From the NCBI RefSeq assembly GCF_016056275.1, contig NZ_JAECZA010000012.1, positions 124,001 through 188,000 of the forward strand: DNA of 64,000 bases. The letters are read 5' to 3'. A program made the translations under genes and the position numbers. The notes beneath the pieces were generated by a model. It was given only the letters and a program-made list of their open reading frames with translations, had not been told where the DNA came from and did no database searches. Shown piece after piece: positions 51,994 through 61,491 of the stretch. The first letter of the stretch is position 1. Each line of letters opens with the position of its first letter. The DNA comes from Dendronalium phyllosphericum CENA369 (GTDB taxonomy: Bacteria > Cyanobacteriota > Cyanobacteriia > Cyanobacteriales > Nostocaceae).

Positions 51994-53280
51994 ATGAAAG
52001 CAATCGCCTCTAGTCTTGCATCTATCGTCGGCGAAGAAAATGCTGTCTGTCTTTGGGAAAATCTCGAACTCAGTCAGCAAAAACATATTCAATTAGCGAT
52101 CGCTTCTAAAAATCCTCCCACTTGCATCGTCTATCCGCACACTCAAGAACAACTAGCCGCTGTAATTGCAGAAACTCACCGTCACAACTGGCGCGTTCTG
52201 CCTTGTGGCAGTGGCAGCAAACTCAGCTGGGGTGGTTTAGCCAAAGGTGCTGATGTCATAGTCAGCACAGAACGCCTCAACCAACTTATCGAACACGCTG
52301 TTGGCGATCTGACTGTGACAGTAGAAGCCGGGATGAAGTTCTCCCATCTCCAGGCAATTTTAGGAAGATCGCGCCAATTTCTTGCCCTTGACCCTACAGC
52401 CGTTGAGTCGGCAACCATCGGCGGTATCGTGGCTACAGGTGATACGGGTTCCCTACGGCAACGTTATGGTAGCGTGCGCGACCAGCTTTTAGGCATTACT
52501 TTTGTGCGTGCTGACGGACAAATCGCCAAAGCTGGGGGACGAGTAGTGAAAAATGTTGCCGGATATGACTTGATGAAGTTGTTTACTGGCTCATACGGCA
52601 CATTAGGGATTATTAGTCAAGTGACTTTTCGAGTTTACCCACTACCGGAATTATCGAGTACGGTAGTGCTGACTGGGACAGCAGAGGCAATATCCCAAGC
52701 TGCTGCAATTCTACGAGGTTCGGCATTAACACCAACCGCTGCCGATTTGCTATCAACTCAATTAATTTCTAGCTTAGAGTTGGGTAAAGGACTGGGATTA
52801 ATTGCTCGTTTTCAAAGTATTAGTGAGAGTGTCAAAGAACAGTCAAAGCGACTTTTAGAAGTAGGACAAAAGTTGGATTTAGCTGGAGCAATTTATACAG
52901 ATAGCGATGAAGCTAATTTATGGCAGAGGTTACAAGAACAAATGCATTTTACTGCCACAGATTCAGCAATTACTTGCAAAATAGGAGTGTTACCTACTGC
53001 TGCGGCGGATGTTTTGACTCAAGCAAAATGGGGTTTGATTCACATAGCTAGTGGTTTGGGGTGGTTGCGTTTGGAGAATCAAGACCGGGTTTTACAAATG
53101 CGCGATCGCACTCAAGCTAACAATGGTTTTTTAACAATTCTGGAAGCTCCAGCAACAGTTAAACAACAAATAGATGTTTGGGGTTACAACGGCAATGCTT
53201 TACCCCTAATGCGCCGCATTAAAGAACAGTTTGATGGCAAGAATCTTTTAAGTCCTGGGCGGTTTGTGGGTGGGATTTAG
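51994..53280 (+). CDS. glcE: Glycolate oxidase FAD-binding subunit GlcE
   Basis: The 428-residue protein has a PCMH-type FAD domain: CIVYPHTQEQLAAVIAETHRHNW near 44-66, LPCGSGSKLSWGG near 69-81, ATIGGIVATGDTGSLRQRYGSVRDQLLGI near 142-170 and KNVAGYDLMKLFTGSYGTLGII near 188-209. The C-terminus NLLSPGRFVGGI is typical. GlcE works with GlcD and GlcF to oxidise photorespiratory glycolate to glyoxylate. glcF follows after 40 bp. No glcD is adjacent, as is usual in cyanobacteria where it lies elsewhere. Confidence 0.93.
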   Translation: MKAIASSLASIVGEENAVCLWENLELSQQKHIQLAIASKNPPTCIVYPHTQEQLAAVIAETHRHNWRVLPCGSGSKLSWGGLAKGADVIVSTERLNQLIEHAVGDLTVTVEAGMKFSHLQAILGRSRQFLALDPTAVESATIGGIVATGDTGSLRQRYGSVRDQLLGITFVRADGQIAKAGGRVVKNVAGYDLMKLFTGSYGTLGIISQVTFRVYPLPELSSTVVLTGTAEAISQAAAILRGSALTPTAADLLSTQLISSLELGKGLGLIARFQSISESVKEQSKRLLEVGQKLDLAGAIYTDSDEANLWQRLQEQMHFTATDSAITCKIGVLPTAAADVLTQAKWGLIHIASGLGWLRLENQDRVLQMRDRTQANNGFLTILEAPATVKQQIDVWGYNGNALPLMRRIKEQFDGKNLLSPGRFVGGI

Positions 53281-53320
53281 AAAACGAGCCACAGAGATAG
53301 AGAGGGGATTAGGAATAAAT

Positions 53321-54673
53321 ATGCAAGTTTCAGAAGACTCTGTTAATAATACAGCTAGTTTAAAAAATTTAAAAGGATTCGATCCTAATCATCCACCCGA
53401 TCCCAAGTTGATTGATAGTTGCGTGCATTGTGGATTTTGTCTCTCAACTTGTCCTAGTTATCGGGTGATTGGTAAGGAGATGGATTCTCCTAGAGGACGC
53501 ATCTATTTAATGGATGCAATTAATGAAGGTGAAATCGCTCTAAATACCGCAACAACCCAACATTTTGATTCTTGTTTGGGATGTCTTGCTTGTGTGACAA
53601 CTTGTCCTTCAGGCGTGCAGTATGACAAGTTAATTTCTGCGACTCGCCATCAAGTCGAACGAAATTATCCTCGGAGTCTCCCAGATAAACTTTTTCGGCA
53701 ACTGATATTTTCTCTATTTCCTTATCCCAATCTTTTACGAGTTTTACTAGTTCCAGTATTTGTTTATCAAAAGTTGGGTTTTTCTAAATTCTTTCGCGCC
53801 ACGGGCTTACTTAAAAATATATCGCCCCGTTTGGCAGCAATGGAATCTATTTTGCCAGAAGTTACTTTTCAATCTTTTCAAAATAATTTACCTACTGTTA
53901 TTCCAGCCCAAAGGCAAAAGCGTTACCGAGTGGGCGTAATTTTGGGATGCGTGCAACGGCTGTTTTTTTCACCAGTAAACGAAGCAACAGTGAGAGTTTT
54001 AACAGCAAATGGATGTGAGGTTGTAATTCCGCGATCGCAAGGTTGTTGTGCAGCCCTTCCCGAACACCAAGGACAAACAGAACAAGCAAAAGCTTTAGCT
54101 CGGCAAATGATTGATAGTTTTGCCAATACTAATGTAGATTTTGTAATTATCAATGCTGCTGGTTGCGGCCATACTTTGAAAGAATACGGCCACATTTTAG
54201 AAGATGACCCAGAATATCGGCAAAAGGCAAAAGATTTTGCTGCAAAGGTAAGAGATGCTCAAGAATTTTTGGCGACTGTTGGTTTAACAGCGCAACTATC
54301 GCCGCCGACAAATAAACCACTGAATTTAGTTTATCAAGACGCATGTCATTTATTGCACGGACAAAAGATTAGCGTACAACCACGTTTACTATTACGGCAA
54401 ATTCCAGGAGTAAAGTTAACAGAACCTATAGACGCAGCTTTGTGTTGTGGTAGCGCCGGAGTTTATAATATGTTGCAACCAGAAATAGCTGAGGAATTGG
54501 GTAAGCAAAAAGTGCAAAACCTGCTAAACACTGGTGCTGATTTAATTGCTTCTGCTAATCCAGGTTGTACGTTGCAAATTACTAAGCATTTGCGGTTACA
54601 AGGTAAGGAAATTTCAGTAATGCATCCAATGGAGTTGTTAGATTATTCGATTCGGGGTGTGAAGTTGAAGTAG
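53321..54673 (+). CDS. glcF: Glycolate oxidase iron-sulfur subunit GlcF
   Basis: I choose ATG at 53321, with AGGA 7 bases upstream. The 450-residue protein has two 4Fe-4S motifs (CVHCGFCLSTCPSY near 34-47 and CLGCLACVTTCPSG near 85-98) and two CCG (cysteine-rich) domains (GCCAALPEHQG near 244 and ALCCGSAGVYN near 374). CCG domains bind further iron-sulfur or haem-type centres in this family. It passes electrons from glycolate via GlcD/E to the quinone pool. It is translationally linked to glcE by close spacing and followed by a hairpin. Confidence 0.95.
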   Translation: MQVSEDSVNNTASLKNLKGFDPNHPPDPKLIDSCVHCGFCLSTCPSYRVIGKEMDSPRGRIYLMDAINEGEIALNTATTQHFDSCLGCLACVTTCPSGVQYDKLISATRHQVERNYPRSLPDKLFRQLIFSLFPYPNLLRVLLVPVFVYQKLGFSKFFRATGLLKNISPRLAAMESILPEVTFQSFQNNLPTVIPAQRQKRYRVGVILGCVQRLFFSPVNEATVRVLTANGCEVVIPRSQGCCAALPEHQGQTEQAKALARQMIDSFANTNVDFVIINAAGCGHTLKEYGHILEDDPEYRQKAKDFAAKVRDAQEFLATVGLTAQLSPPTNKPLNLVYQDACHLLHGQKISVQPRLLLRQIPGVKLTEPIDAALCCGSAGVYNMLQPEIAEELGKQKVQNLLNTGADLIASANPGCTLQITKHLRLQGKEISVMHPMELLDYSIRGVKLK

Positions 54674-54706
54674 CTGCAAGATTTGAGTTAAGTAAATTTG
54701 AAAAAA

Positions 54707-54742
54707 TTGATGGTCAAGTTATAAACTAGCTTGACCATCAAA
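54707..54742 (+). terminator. Hairpin after glcF
   Basis: TTGATGGTCAAG and CTTGACCATCAA form a perfect 12-bp stem 33 bp past the stop, with an 11/12-base loop. The following sequence (aactatattgattt) lacks a strict T-run, so termination may be inefficient. Confidence 0.65.
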
Positions 54743-54761
54743 CTATATTGATTTACTTGTT

Positions 54762-54819
54762 ATACCAATTTCAAAAAAGAATGCGACACATGGGTAGTAT
54801 TCATTTTTCAAATTGGTGT
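54762..54819. repeat. 58-bp element with ATACCAATTT inverted tips
   Basis: ataccaatttcaaaaaagaatg and the reverse complement of the right end, acaccaatttgaaaaatgaat, match at most positions. Related in its tips to 22283-22370 and to one end of the 111-bp element. Confidence 0.6.
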
Positions 54820-54850
54820 TGGGGATTAATTGTTCAAAAATTAGATAAAA

Positions 54851-55210
54851 TTACTTATCCCCTGTTACCTTTCCTAAGTAATCTTCAACTTTGTCTATTA
54901 CACTAGTAGCATTTTGAGAGTTGTCAGGACGCTTCATTTTATTTATATCAGCATCTCCTTGAACTTCATTAAGACCTTTCTCTGATTTTGATTGTACTTC
55001 TTCTAAAGAAGGAGGTGCAGAGCGAGCTACTTCATCAGTTTTCTCTTGAATTTCATTTAATTGTGTAGTTCCCTCAGTAGGAGAGCTTTTTGAGCTACCA
55101 ATTGCAGCAGCAGGAAAAGCGTTAGATACTACTAAAGTTAAGCATAAAGCAGCTGCAATTACGAAACGTAAAGGACGGATAATGGGTTGAACGAAACGAA
55201 TAAAACTCAT
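54851..55210 (-). CDS. Small exported hypothetical protein (119 aa)
   Basis: The product has a signal peptide (about 1-36; FVIAAALCLTLVVSNAFPAAA) and a polar, low-complexity mature part rich in Ser, Glu, Lys and Asn with an EVQSKSEKGLNEVQGDADIN segment. GGAG lies 7 bases before the ATG. It resembles cyanobacterial low-temperature-induced small proteins, from memory only. The next small gene on the same strand, 145 bp upstream, may be co-regulated. Confidence 0.7.
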   Translation of the reverse strand: MSFIRFVQPIIRPLRFVIAAALCLTLVVSNAFPAAAIGSSKSSPTEGTTQLNEIQEKTDEVARSAPPSLEEVQSKSEKGLNEVQGDADINKMKRPDNSQNATSVIDKVEDYLGKVTGDK

Positions 55211-55355
55211 GGTTTTTCTCCTATTTAACAGAAACTTGAGTGAATTATATAGCCGTAGTCACTAATATTAGGGTTTTATTGATTACTCAAAGCTTTGATT
55301 TAACTGGTTTTTACTCAGCAATCAGCACTTTGCTATAGTAGATTGAATCTACTAG

Positions 55356-55640
55356 CTAGAAATGATTGGAAGCACGCTTGAAGGCAATTTGTAATTCATT
55401 CCAAGCATTTTCCAAACCTGCTTTGATATCTTCCCAAGCATTACCGCTAGATGCTTTGAGTTCTTGAAGTTTTACACGAGCAACCTCATACTTGTCATTT
55501 AAAACTTCTATTTGCTCGTGATATTTATCTTTAGCATCTGCCTTAGCAAGAGCAGCTTGAACTTTTAACTCATCAATTTTAGTTTGCAGTTTAGCGATTT
55601 GCGCTTCCATCTCTACTTGATATTCTTCTTTAGTCTTCAT
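55356..55640 (-). CDS. Small coiled-coil protein (94 aa)
   Basis: The whole length reads as helical, with heptad-like spacing (YQVEMEAQIAKLQTKIDELKVQA, then YHEQIEVLNDKYEVARVKLQEL) and a C-terminal amphipathic part (AWEDIKAGLENAWNELQIAF). No signal peptide. Similar small coiled-coil proteins are widespread and often stress-induced in cyanobacteria. No specific role can be given. GGGGAA lies before the ATG. Confidence 0.75.
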   Translation of the reverse strand: MKTKEEYQVEMEAQIAKLQTKIDELKVQAALAKADAKDKYHEQIEVLNDKYEVARVKLQELKASSGNAWEDIKAGLENAWNELQIAFKRASNHF

Positions 55641-56240
55641 TATTGGTTCCCCATTAAAATAGTGACTAAATTTATTTATCTTACTTTTGAGATAATATCA
55701 ATTTTTTATCCTCAAAAATTGATAAATAATAAGTTTTTGTATTCCTAAATTATATGAGCGTGTTTTTTTCAATTATTACTAAATTGTTTACTAATCAATT
55801 TGTACTTTAAAAACATTGATATCCAAATCAACCTGGAGGATAAAAATCTACCCATCTGTAGAAGCTATTCCGCTTTTTAAAGTTAGTCCTCCAGATAGAA
55901 TACGTATTTAGTTGAAGATGTGCCCTCTTTTAGCATAAGTAGCCGTTATCAGCCACATACGCTGGAGTGAATGAAAAATAGAGTAGGGAAGATTAATTTT
56001 TACTTTTATGTTTTAAATATCGCCTCAACTTTCCTTAAAAAGCAGGACTTATAATCCTCTTTTACTCATTTTTTAAGGGGTTTGCCGTAAGCGGGGAGAT
56101 TTTAACTGAACCAGAAAAAAGGAAAACCTTTACCCTTTAACCCTTTCCCTTTTTACCTTTACCCTTCTTAATTAGGGAATTCTCACCAGATGCCTCTTGT
56201 CGCGCTATCTTGAAAGTGAGCTTTCAGGAGTGCATCTTTC
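55641..56240. other. AT-rich divergent intergenic region
   Basis: No gene or RNA recognised in 600 bp. A low-complexity ccctttaaccctttcccttt tract lies near 56129-56168. A short hairpin (gaaag-tgag-ctttc) sits just before AGGAG of the next gene and may influence its translation. Confidence 0.45.
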
Positions 56241-56936
56241 ATGAAAGGTAAGCAAGTTTTACTCACAGGCGGTACTGGTGGACTAGGTTCGGGTGTGACA
56301 CCGGCGGTTCTCGCTCAAGGTGCAGAAGTAACAATTTCTTATCGCAATCCCAAAGAAGTCGAACGTCTCAAGGACACTCTACCACCCACAGATTTTGAGA
56401 GACTTCACTTTATCCCCGCTAATCTGGAGGAGGAAGCCTCGGTGGACAATCTCATCTACCGCATAGGAAAGGTGGATGTGTTAATTCATTTGGTGGGTGG
56501 CTTTTCAATGGGAAAAACCCACGAATATAGTTTTTACGATTGGAAGCGCGAATTTGAGATCAACTTGAATACAACTTTCTTGACTTGCAAATATAGCCTC
56601 AAAAGTATGTTGCAACACGGCTATGGGCGTATTGTTACGGTAGGTTCCAAGGCTGCTTTAGAACCATCTGGGCAATTAGCTGCATATTCTGCTGCTAAAG
56701 CTGGTGTGGTAGCTTTGACAAAAGCGATCGCTGATGAAACTAAAGGCACTAATATCACTGCTAATGTTGTCCTCCCTACTGTGATTGATACCCCCACTAA
56801 CCGCGAAGCAATGGGAGAAGAAAATTCTGATAAGTGGGTAAAACCTGAATCACTAGCACAATTAATTTGCTTTTTAGCCTCTGAAGCTGCTAGAGATATT
56901 CGCGGTGCAGCAATTCCGATATACGGCAATATTTAG
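56241..56936 (+). CDS. SDR family oxidoreductase
   Basis: The 231-residue protein has TGGTGGLG near 9-16 (cofactor loop), VDVLIHLVGGFSMG near 78-91 in place of the usual N-N-A-G, and the catalytic Y-S-A-A-K near 149-153 preceded by GSKAALEPSG. AGGAG lies about 11 bases before the ATG. It resembles 3-oxoacyl-ACP reductase-like SDRs, but the substrate is not predictable. The glycine-rich loop differs from the TGxxxGIG of the SDR at 14393. Confidence 0.88.
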   Translation: MKGKQVLLTGGTGGLGSGVTPAVLAQGAEVTISYRNPKEVERLKDTLPPTDFERLHFIPANLEEEASVDNLIYRIGKVDVLIHLVGGFSMGKTHEYSFYDWKREFEINLNTTFLTCKYSLKSMLQHGYGRIVTVGSKAALEPSGQLAAYSAAKAGVVALTKAIADETKGTNITANVVLPTVIDTPTNREAMGEENSDKWVKPESLAQLICFLASEAARDIRGAAIPIYGNI

Positions 56937-57184
56937 TTATATATCATCACAAATATCTTATTTGAGTTGTTGACTGTTAACAGTTAACAACTCAAATATT
57001 TATTTCGATTGATGAAATTTTTCCAAATTGATTATTGATAAATAATAAAAATATATTTTTGAAAGTAAATTACTCATTTTGATTGAGGATATAAGCAACA
57101 ATATGAGTTTAGAATGCAAAATATTACAACACTCCTATCAAAGCTAATCTGGTCTCAATTGCTTTAATAGCATCTAAAAAGTCT

Positions 57185-59065
57185 ATGGATAAAGTTATCA
57201 CTTCAATGGCAGATGCCTTGTTGGTAACAAGTAATACAGGCAAAATTAAAAAAATTAATCTTGCTGCTCAGAGATTATTTGGATTTTCTGAAGAAGAATT
57301 AATTAATCGACCAATTTCTCTAATCTTTGATAACCAGGATTTAACTTCTCAAATCATTCACCAGCATACTATATTACAGCAGCAAGTTCACGATATAGAG
57401 CTAGTTTGTAGAACAAAAAAAAACGAAAAAATCTTAGTTGCTTTTTCTTGTTCCTTAGTTCGCAAAAATACAGGATTATTAGAAGAAATTATTTATATCG
57501 GTCGAGATATTACCGCTCGCCAGCACCGAGAACAGCGTAATAATGCCAAGTGCGCTATAACTCGTATTTTATCAGAAGCTCAAAATATTAAGCAGGCAAT
57601 TCCGCAAATTTTACAGGTAATTTGTGAAAGCTTGGAATGGGATTTAGGTGAACTTTGGACTCCAAATCAATACTTAAGCCCACGAGTACAACAAAACAAT
57701 GTAGATGTAGTACTCAGGTGCGTGGAAATTTGGTCGAGTCGAGTTGTTTCTGTGCGAGAGTTTAAAGCAATTACCTGGCAAACTACGTATACTCCTGGTA
57801 TTGGTTTGCCTGGGCGAATTTGGTCGAGACGTTCTCCTTTATGGATTAGAGACATTTTAGATGATGTTGACCAACGGCGATCGCAACCCGCTGCTAAAGC
57901 AGGATTACACGCAGCATTTGGCTTCCCTATCCTAGACGGTAATGAAATCTTAGGAGTAATGACTTTTTTTAGTCGGGAAGTACAATCAAAAGATGTCAAC
58001 CTCCTACAAATGATGGTTTCTATTGGTAGCCAAATCACTCATTTTATTAAACGAAAGCAAGCTGAGGAAGCTCTGATCCAAAGCGAACAAACATATCGAG
58101 ATTTATTAGATAATGCTAATGTTTTAATCCAATCTGTTAACGCTTATGGACAATTTTTATATGTGAATCGTGCATGGCAAACAACCTTGGGATACAGTGA
58201 AACTGAAGTCGCTGGGATGAAATTATTTGAGATCGTCCATCCGGATTTTCAAGAACACTGTCGGCAAATGTTTTATCGTTTGATGTCAGGAGAGAAATTA
58301 GAGCAAGTTAAAACTGCATTCATTACGAAGGATAATCAAACAATCTATCTCGAAGGTAATATTAACTGTAAATTTGTTGGTGGTAAACCAGTTGCCACTC
58401 GTGGCATTTTCCACAACATCACTCAGCAAGTATTAGTAGAAAAGCTACAATATCAGCAATCGGTACAATTGCCAAATAAATTGCTATTAATTTCCGACAA
58501 TCTGCAAAACTCGGCAAATATTACTCACGAAAATTTGACTTATGTCACGGTTTTATTTGCAGATATCGTCGGGTTTCATGAAAGTGCTGCTATAAGTGCA
58601 ATTCAATTAGTAAATTTACTCAACTCAATCATTTCAATATTTAATAAACTTAGTTATCGCTACGGTTTGGAGAGAATCGAAAGCATTAATGATGGTTATA
58701 TGGTAATTGCTCAAGGCTCAGATTGTGCTCAAGCAATTGCCCAGATGGCGCTAGATATGCAAACAGCGATCGCTAAATTTAATGCTGAGAATAACCAAAA
58801 TTTTCATCTCAGTATTGGTATTCATAGTGATGCTGTAGCAGTAAAAGTAATGAATCCAAACAATTCAATAGACGTTTACTGGGAAGAGATAGCGAACACT
58901 GCCAGATGTGTGGAATCATCTGGAATATTTGGTGAAATTCAAGTTACTGAAGCTGCTGCTAAACACTTACACAAGGCATTTTTATTAGAGAAATCGGAAG
59001 AAATTGAAATTAAAAGCAATGAGAAAATAAGTACTTATATTTTGCTTGACCGAAAGCAATACTAA
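57185..59065 (+). CDS. PAS-GAF-PAS signalling protein with a degenerate class III cyclase domain
   Basis: The 626-residue protein has a PAS domain (about 2-110), a GAF domain (about 130-285), a second PAS (about 295-415) and a class III nucleotide cyclase domain (about 445-620). Both metal-binding Asp appear present (VLFADIVGF and SINDGYMVI). Other core residues have changed: the glycine-rich loop reads IGIHSDAVAVKVM, and the transition-state Arg of the VNxAxR motif falls on Cys (ANTARC). A base-recognition Glu replaces the Lys of adenylate cyclases. Activity is therefore uncertain. The protein starts at a PAS core (MDKVITSMADALLV), and may be the remainder of a longer ancestor. Confidence 0.82.
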   Translation: MDKVITSMADALLVTSNTGKIKKINLAAQRLFGFSEEELINRPISLIFDNQDLTSQIIHQHTILQQQVHDIELVCRTKKNEKILVAFSCSLVRKNTGLLEEIIYIGRDITARQHREQRNNAKCAITRILSEAQNIKQAIPQILQVICESLEWDLGELWTPNQYLSPRVQQNNVDVVLRCVEIWSSRVVSVREFKAITWQTTYTPGIGLPGRIWSRRSPLWIRDILDDVDQRRSQPAAKAGLHAAFGFPILDGNEILGVMTFFSREVQSKDVNLLQMMVSIGSQITHFIKRKQAEEALIQSEQTYRDLLDNANVLIQSVNAYGQFLYVNRAWQTTLGYSETEVAGMKLFEIVHPDFQEHCRQMFYRLMSGEKLEQVKTAFITKDNQTIYLEGNINCKFVGGKPVATRGIFHNITQQVLVEKLQYQQSVQLPNKLLLISDNLQNSANITHENLTYVTVLFADIVGFHESAAISAIQLVNLLNSIISIFNKLSYRYGLERIESINDGYMVIAQGSDCAQAIAQMALDMQTAIAKFNAENNQNFHLSIGIHSDAVAVKVMNPNNSIDVYWEEIANTARCVESSGIFGEIQVTEAAAKHLHKAFLLEKSEEIEIKSNEKISTYILLDRKQY

Positions 59066-59626
59066 TTATTTATTAATAGTTGAAGAATGCAAAATCAAAA
59101 GTGTGGGGTATTAAACCTGCTTATTCATCCGCAGCTTGGTACAAAATTCATGCGCTCATTCTGGCTTCTGACTTCGGAATTATGTTTTGATAATTATCTA
59201 AAAAGATATTAATCAAAGCATTATTTTTTACATAAAAAACATTACAAATTATTCCTATAAAAAGTTAAGGCTAATAAAACAATAATTTTTTAGTGTTAAT
59301 TTATACTACATTTTCATTTTGTAGCGATCGCAATATGAGAATTCGTTATAGATAGCTTTGGGAGTAGCTAATTTTTAGTAGTTATTGTATAAACAGATGA
59401 TATTAACATGCCAGATAGATGAATCCAAGCAAAATTTAAATATTCTTGACAGAAACTTTAACAAGCACCTAGAAAATAGTAAGGATGGAAAACAGTAAAT
59501 CGAGATAAATAAATTGAGGTTATATGAGATATTGCCCAATATCTCACCATCTAATTGCCAAGTAGAGAATTTGTTATATCTAATAATCGGCTTTCTAGCC
59601 CTGTATTGAAATTGAGCGCGAAATAA
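59066..59626. other. AT-rich region upstream of kdpA
   Basis: No gene was seen. The region should carry the kdp promoter. I looked for a ydaO/c-di-AMP riboswitch and saw no matching conserved blocks. Confidence 0.4.
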
Positions 59627-61312
59627 ATGGGACAAGGTTTTTTACAAATTGGCTTAACGCTGTGTATTGCGATCGCGATCGTTCCGATTTTGGGAAGATA
59701 CATAGCGCGGGTTTTCTTGGGAGAAAGAACGCTACTCGATCCCTTAATGAACCCGATAGAGCGGAGTCTGTTCGTATTAGTGGGTGTCCGCAGAAAAGAT
59801 GATATGACAGGTTGGCAGTATATTCGAGCCATACTGTACACCAACTTGTTAATGGGTATTTTAGTGTATTCGCTGATCTATTTTCAGAGATTGTTACCTT
59901 GGAATCCCAACGGCTTTGGTGCTATTACTTGGGCTACACTGCTGCATACAGTAATCTCATTTGTGACAAATACTGACCAGCAACATTACAGCGGTGAGAC
60001 AACCTTAAGTTATTTTAGCCAAGTAGCAGCTTTAGGCTTTTTGATGTTTACTTCAGCGGCCACTGGGTTAACGGTAGGTATTGCTTTTATTCGCGGGCTG
60101 ACAGGCAAAAATCTGGGAAATTTTTACGTCGATATCACTCTAGGTATTACAAGGATATTATTACCGATCTCAGTAATTGGGGCGATCGCTTTAGTTTTAT
60201 CAGGCGTACCGCAAACATTACGCGAAACCTTGGTTGTTCAAACTTTGGAAGGAAGCACGCAGTACATAGCCAGAGGCCCAGTCGCATCCTGGGAGGCCAT
60301 CAAAATGTTGGGTGAAAACGGCGGCGGTTTTTTTGGTGTTAACTCCGCTCACCCCTTTGAAAATCCTAATGGAGCCTCTAATCTCATCGAAATCATCGCG
60401 ATGGTTTCTATTCCGGCATCTTTAATTTACGCCTACGGTGTGTTTACCAAAAATATCAAACAGGCGTGGCTATTGTTCTGGATGGTGTTCGCAATCTTTG
60501 TGATTTTAGTTTGGGTGACAGCTGGTGCAGAACAACAAGGCAATCCCCTTGTGAATAACGCTCTCAAATTAGAAATACCTAATTTAGAAGGCAAAGAAGT
60601 CCGATTTGGCTGGGCGCAAACAGCCTTGTGGGCAGTCATGACCACTGCTACCATGTGTGGTGCTGTCAACGGGATGCACGATTCCTTAATGCCATCAGGG
60701 ATATTTTCTACACTATTCAACTTATTTATCCAGATTATTTGGGGAGGTCAAGGAACTGGAACAGCTTACCTCTTCATTTACCTCATTCTCACCGTTTTCT
60801 TGACTGGGCTGATGGTGGGACGCACGCCAGAATTTTTAGGGCGCAAAATTGAAAAGCGCGAAATCGTCCTCGCCAGTGTGGTGCTGCTGATTCACCCTAT
60901 GTTAGTTTTAATTCCCAGTGCCATTGCATTGGCTTATCCGATTTCTCTATCTGGAATTACCAACCCCAGCTATCATGGTATTTCCCAAGTAGTTTATGAA
61001 TATGCTTCAGCGGCTGCAAATAATGGCTCCGGCTTAGAGGGATTGAGAGATAACACTCTCTGGTGGAATTTAAGTACCTCTTTTAGTATGTTTGCAGGAC
61101 GCTACATCCCGATTATTGCCATCCTGCTATTAGCAGACAGCATATCTCGCAAACCAAAAGTACCAGAAACCCCTGGTACGTTGAAAACCGATTCTCTGAT
61201 ATTTACTACCGTCACAGCTGGAGTAGTGCTAATTTTGGGAGTACTAACCTTCTTTCCTGTTTTAGCTTTAGGCCCGATTGCCGAAGGTTTTAAATTAGCC
61301 TCTGGTAGCTAA
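59627..61312 (+). CDS. kdpA: Potassium-transporting ATPase subunit KdpA
   Basis: The 561-residue protein is a full-length KdpA with about ten membrane segments. Four selectivity-filter regions are visible: [15 protein letters not shown] near 115-129, [20 protein letters not shown] near 227-246, [12 protein letters not shown] near 342-353 and [12 protein letters not shown] near 464-475. KdpA is the K+-binding channel-like subunit of the high-affinity P-type K+ uptake pump, made under K+ limitation. It is the first gene of the kdp operon. Confidence 0.97.
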   Translation: MGQGFLQIGLTLCIAIAIVPILGRYIARVFLGERTLLDPLMNPIERSLFVLVGVRRKDDMTGWQYIRAILYTNLLMGILVYSLIYFQRLLPWNPNGFGAITWATLLHTVISFVTNTDQQHYSGETTLSYFSQVAALGFLMFTSAATGLTVGIAFIRGLTGKNLGNFYVDITLGITRILLPISVIGAIALVLSGVPQTLRETLVVQTLEGSTQYIARGPVASWEAIKMLGENGGGFFGVNSAHPFENPNGASNLIEIIAMVSIPASLIYAYGVFTKNIKQAWLLFWMVFAIFVILVWVTAGAEQQGNPLVNNALKLEIPNLEGKEVRFGWAQTALWAVMTTATMCGAVNGMHDSLMPSGIFSTLFNLFIQIIWGGQGTGTAYLFIYLILTVFLTGLMVGRTPEFLGRKIEKREIVLASVVLLIHPMLVLIPSAIALAYPISLSGITNPSYHGISQVVYEYASAAANNGSGLEGLRDNTLWWNLSTSFSMFAGRYIPIIAILLLADSISRKPKVPETPGTLKTDSLIFTTVTAGVVLILGVLTFFPVLALGPIAEGFKLASGS

Positions 61313-61319
61313 AAAAGGA

Positions 61320-61481
61320 AATGAGGGGGATGAAGAGGATGAGGAAGATTAAAGATAAGCTAATCATCATTTAGATTGCATTTTGCATCTTTACTAACGA
61401 TCCAAACCATGTATTTTAAAGCTACATAGCTCATTACTTCCTCATCTTCCCCATCTCCCTCATCTTCCTCCTCTCTTTCTC
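61320..61481. repeat. Complementary purine and pyrimidine tracts between kdpA and kdpB
   Basis: gaggggatgaagaggatgag near 61322 and a ctcatcttccccatctccct tract near 61441 could pair over about 15-20 bases around a loop of about 90-100 bases, reducing or pausing read-through into kdpB. Similar tracts lie near 14285 and 33043, so it may be a neutral repeat. Confidence 0.4.
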
Positions 61482-61491
61482 ACAACATAAT

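Noticed and set aside
59066-59626. c-di-AMP (ydaO) riboswitch before kdpA
   Set aside because: None of the conserved sequence blocks was seen.
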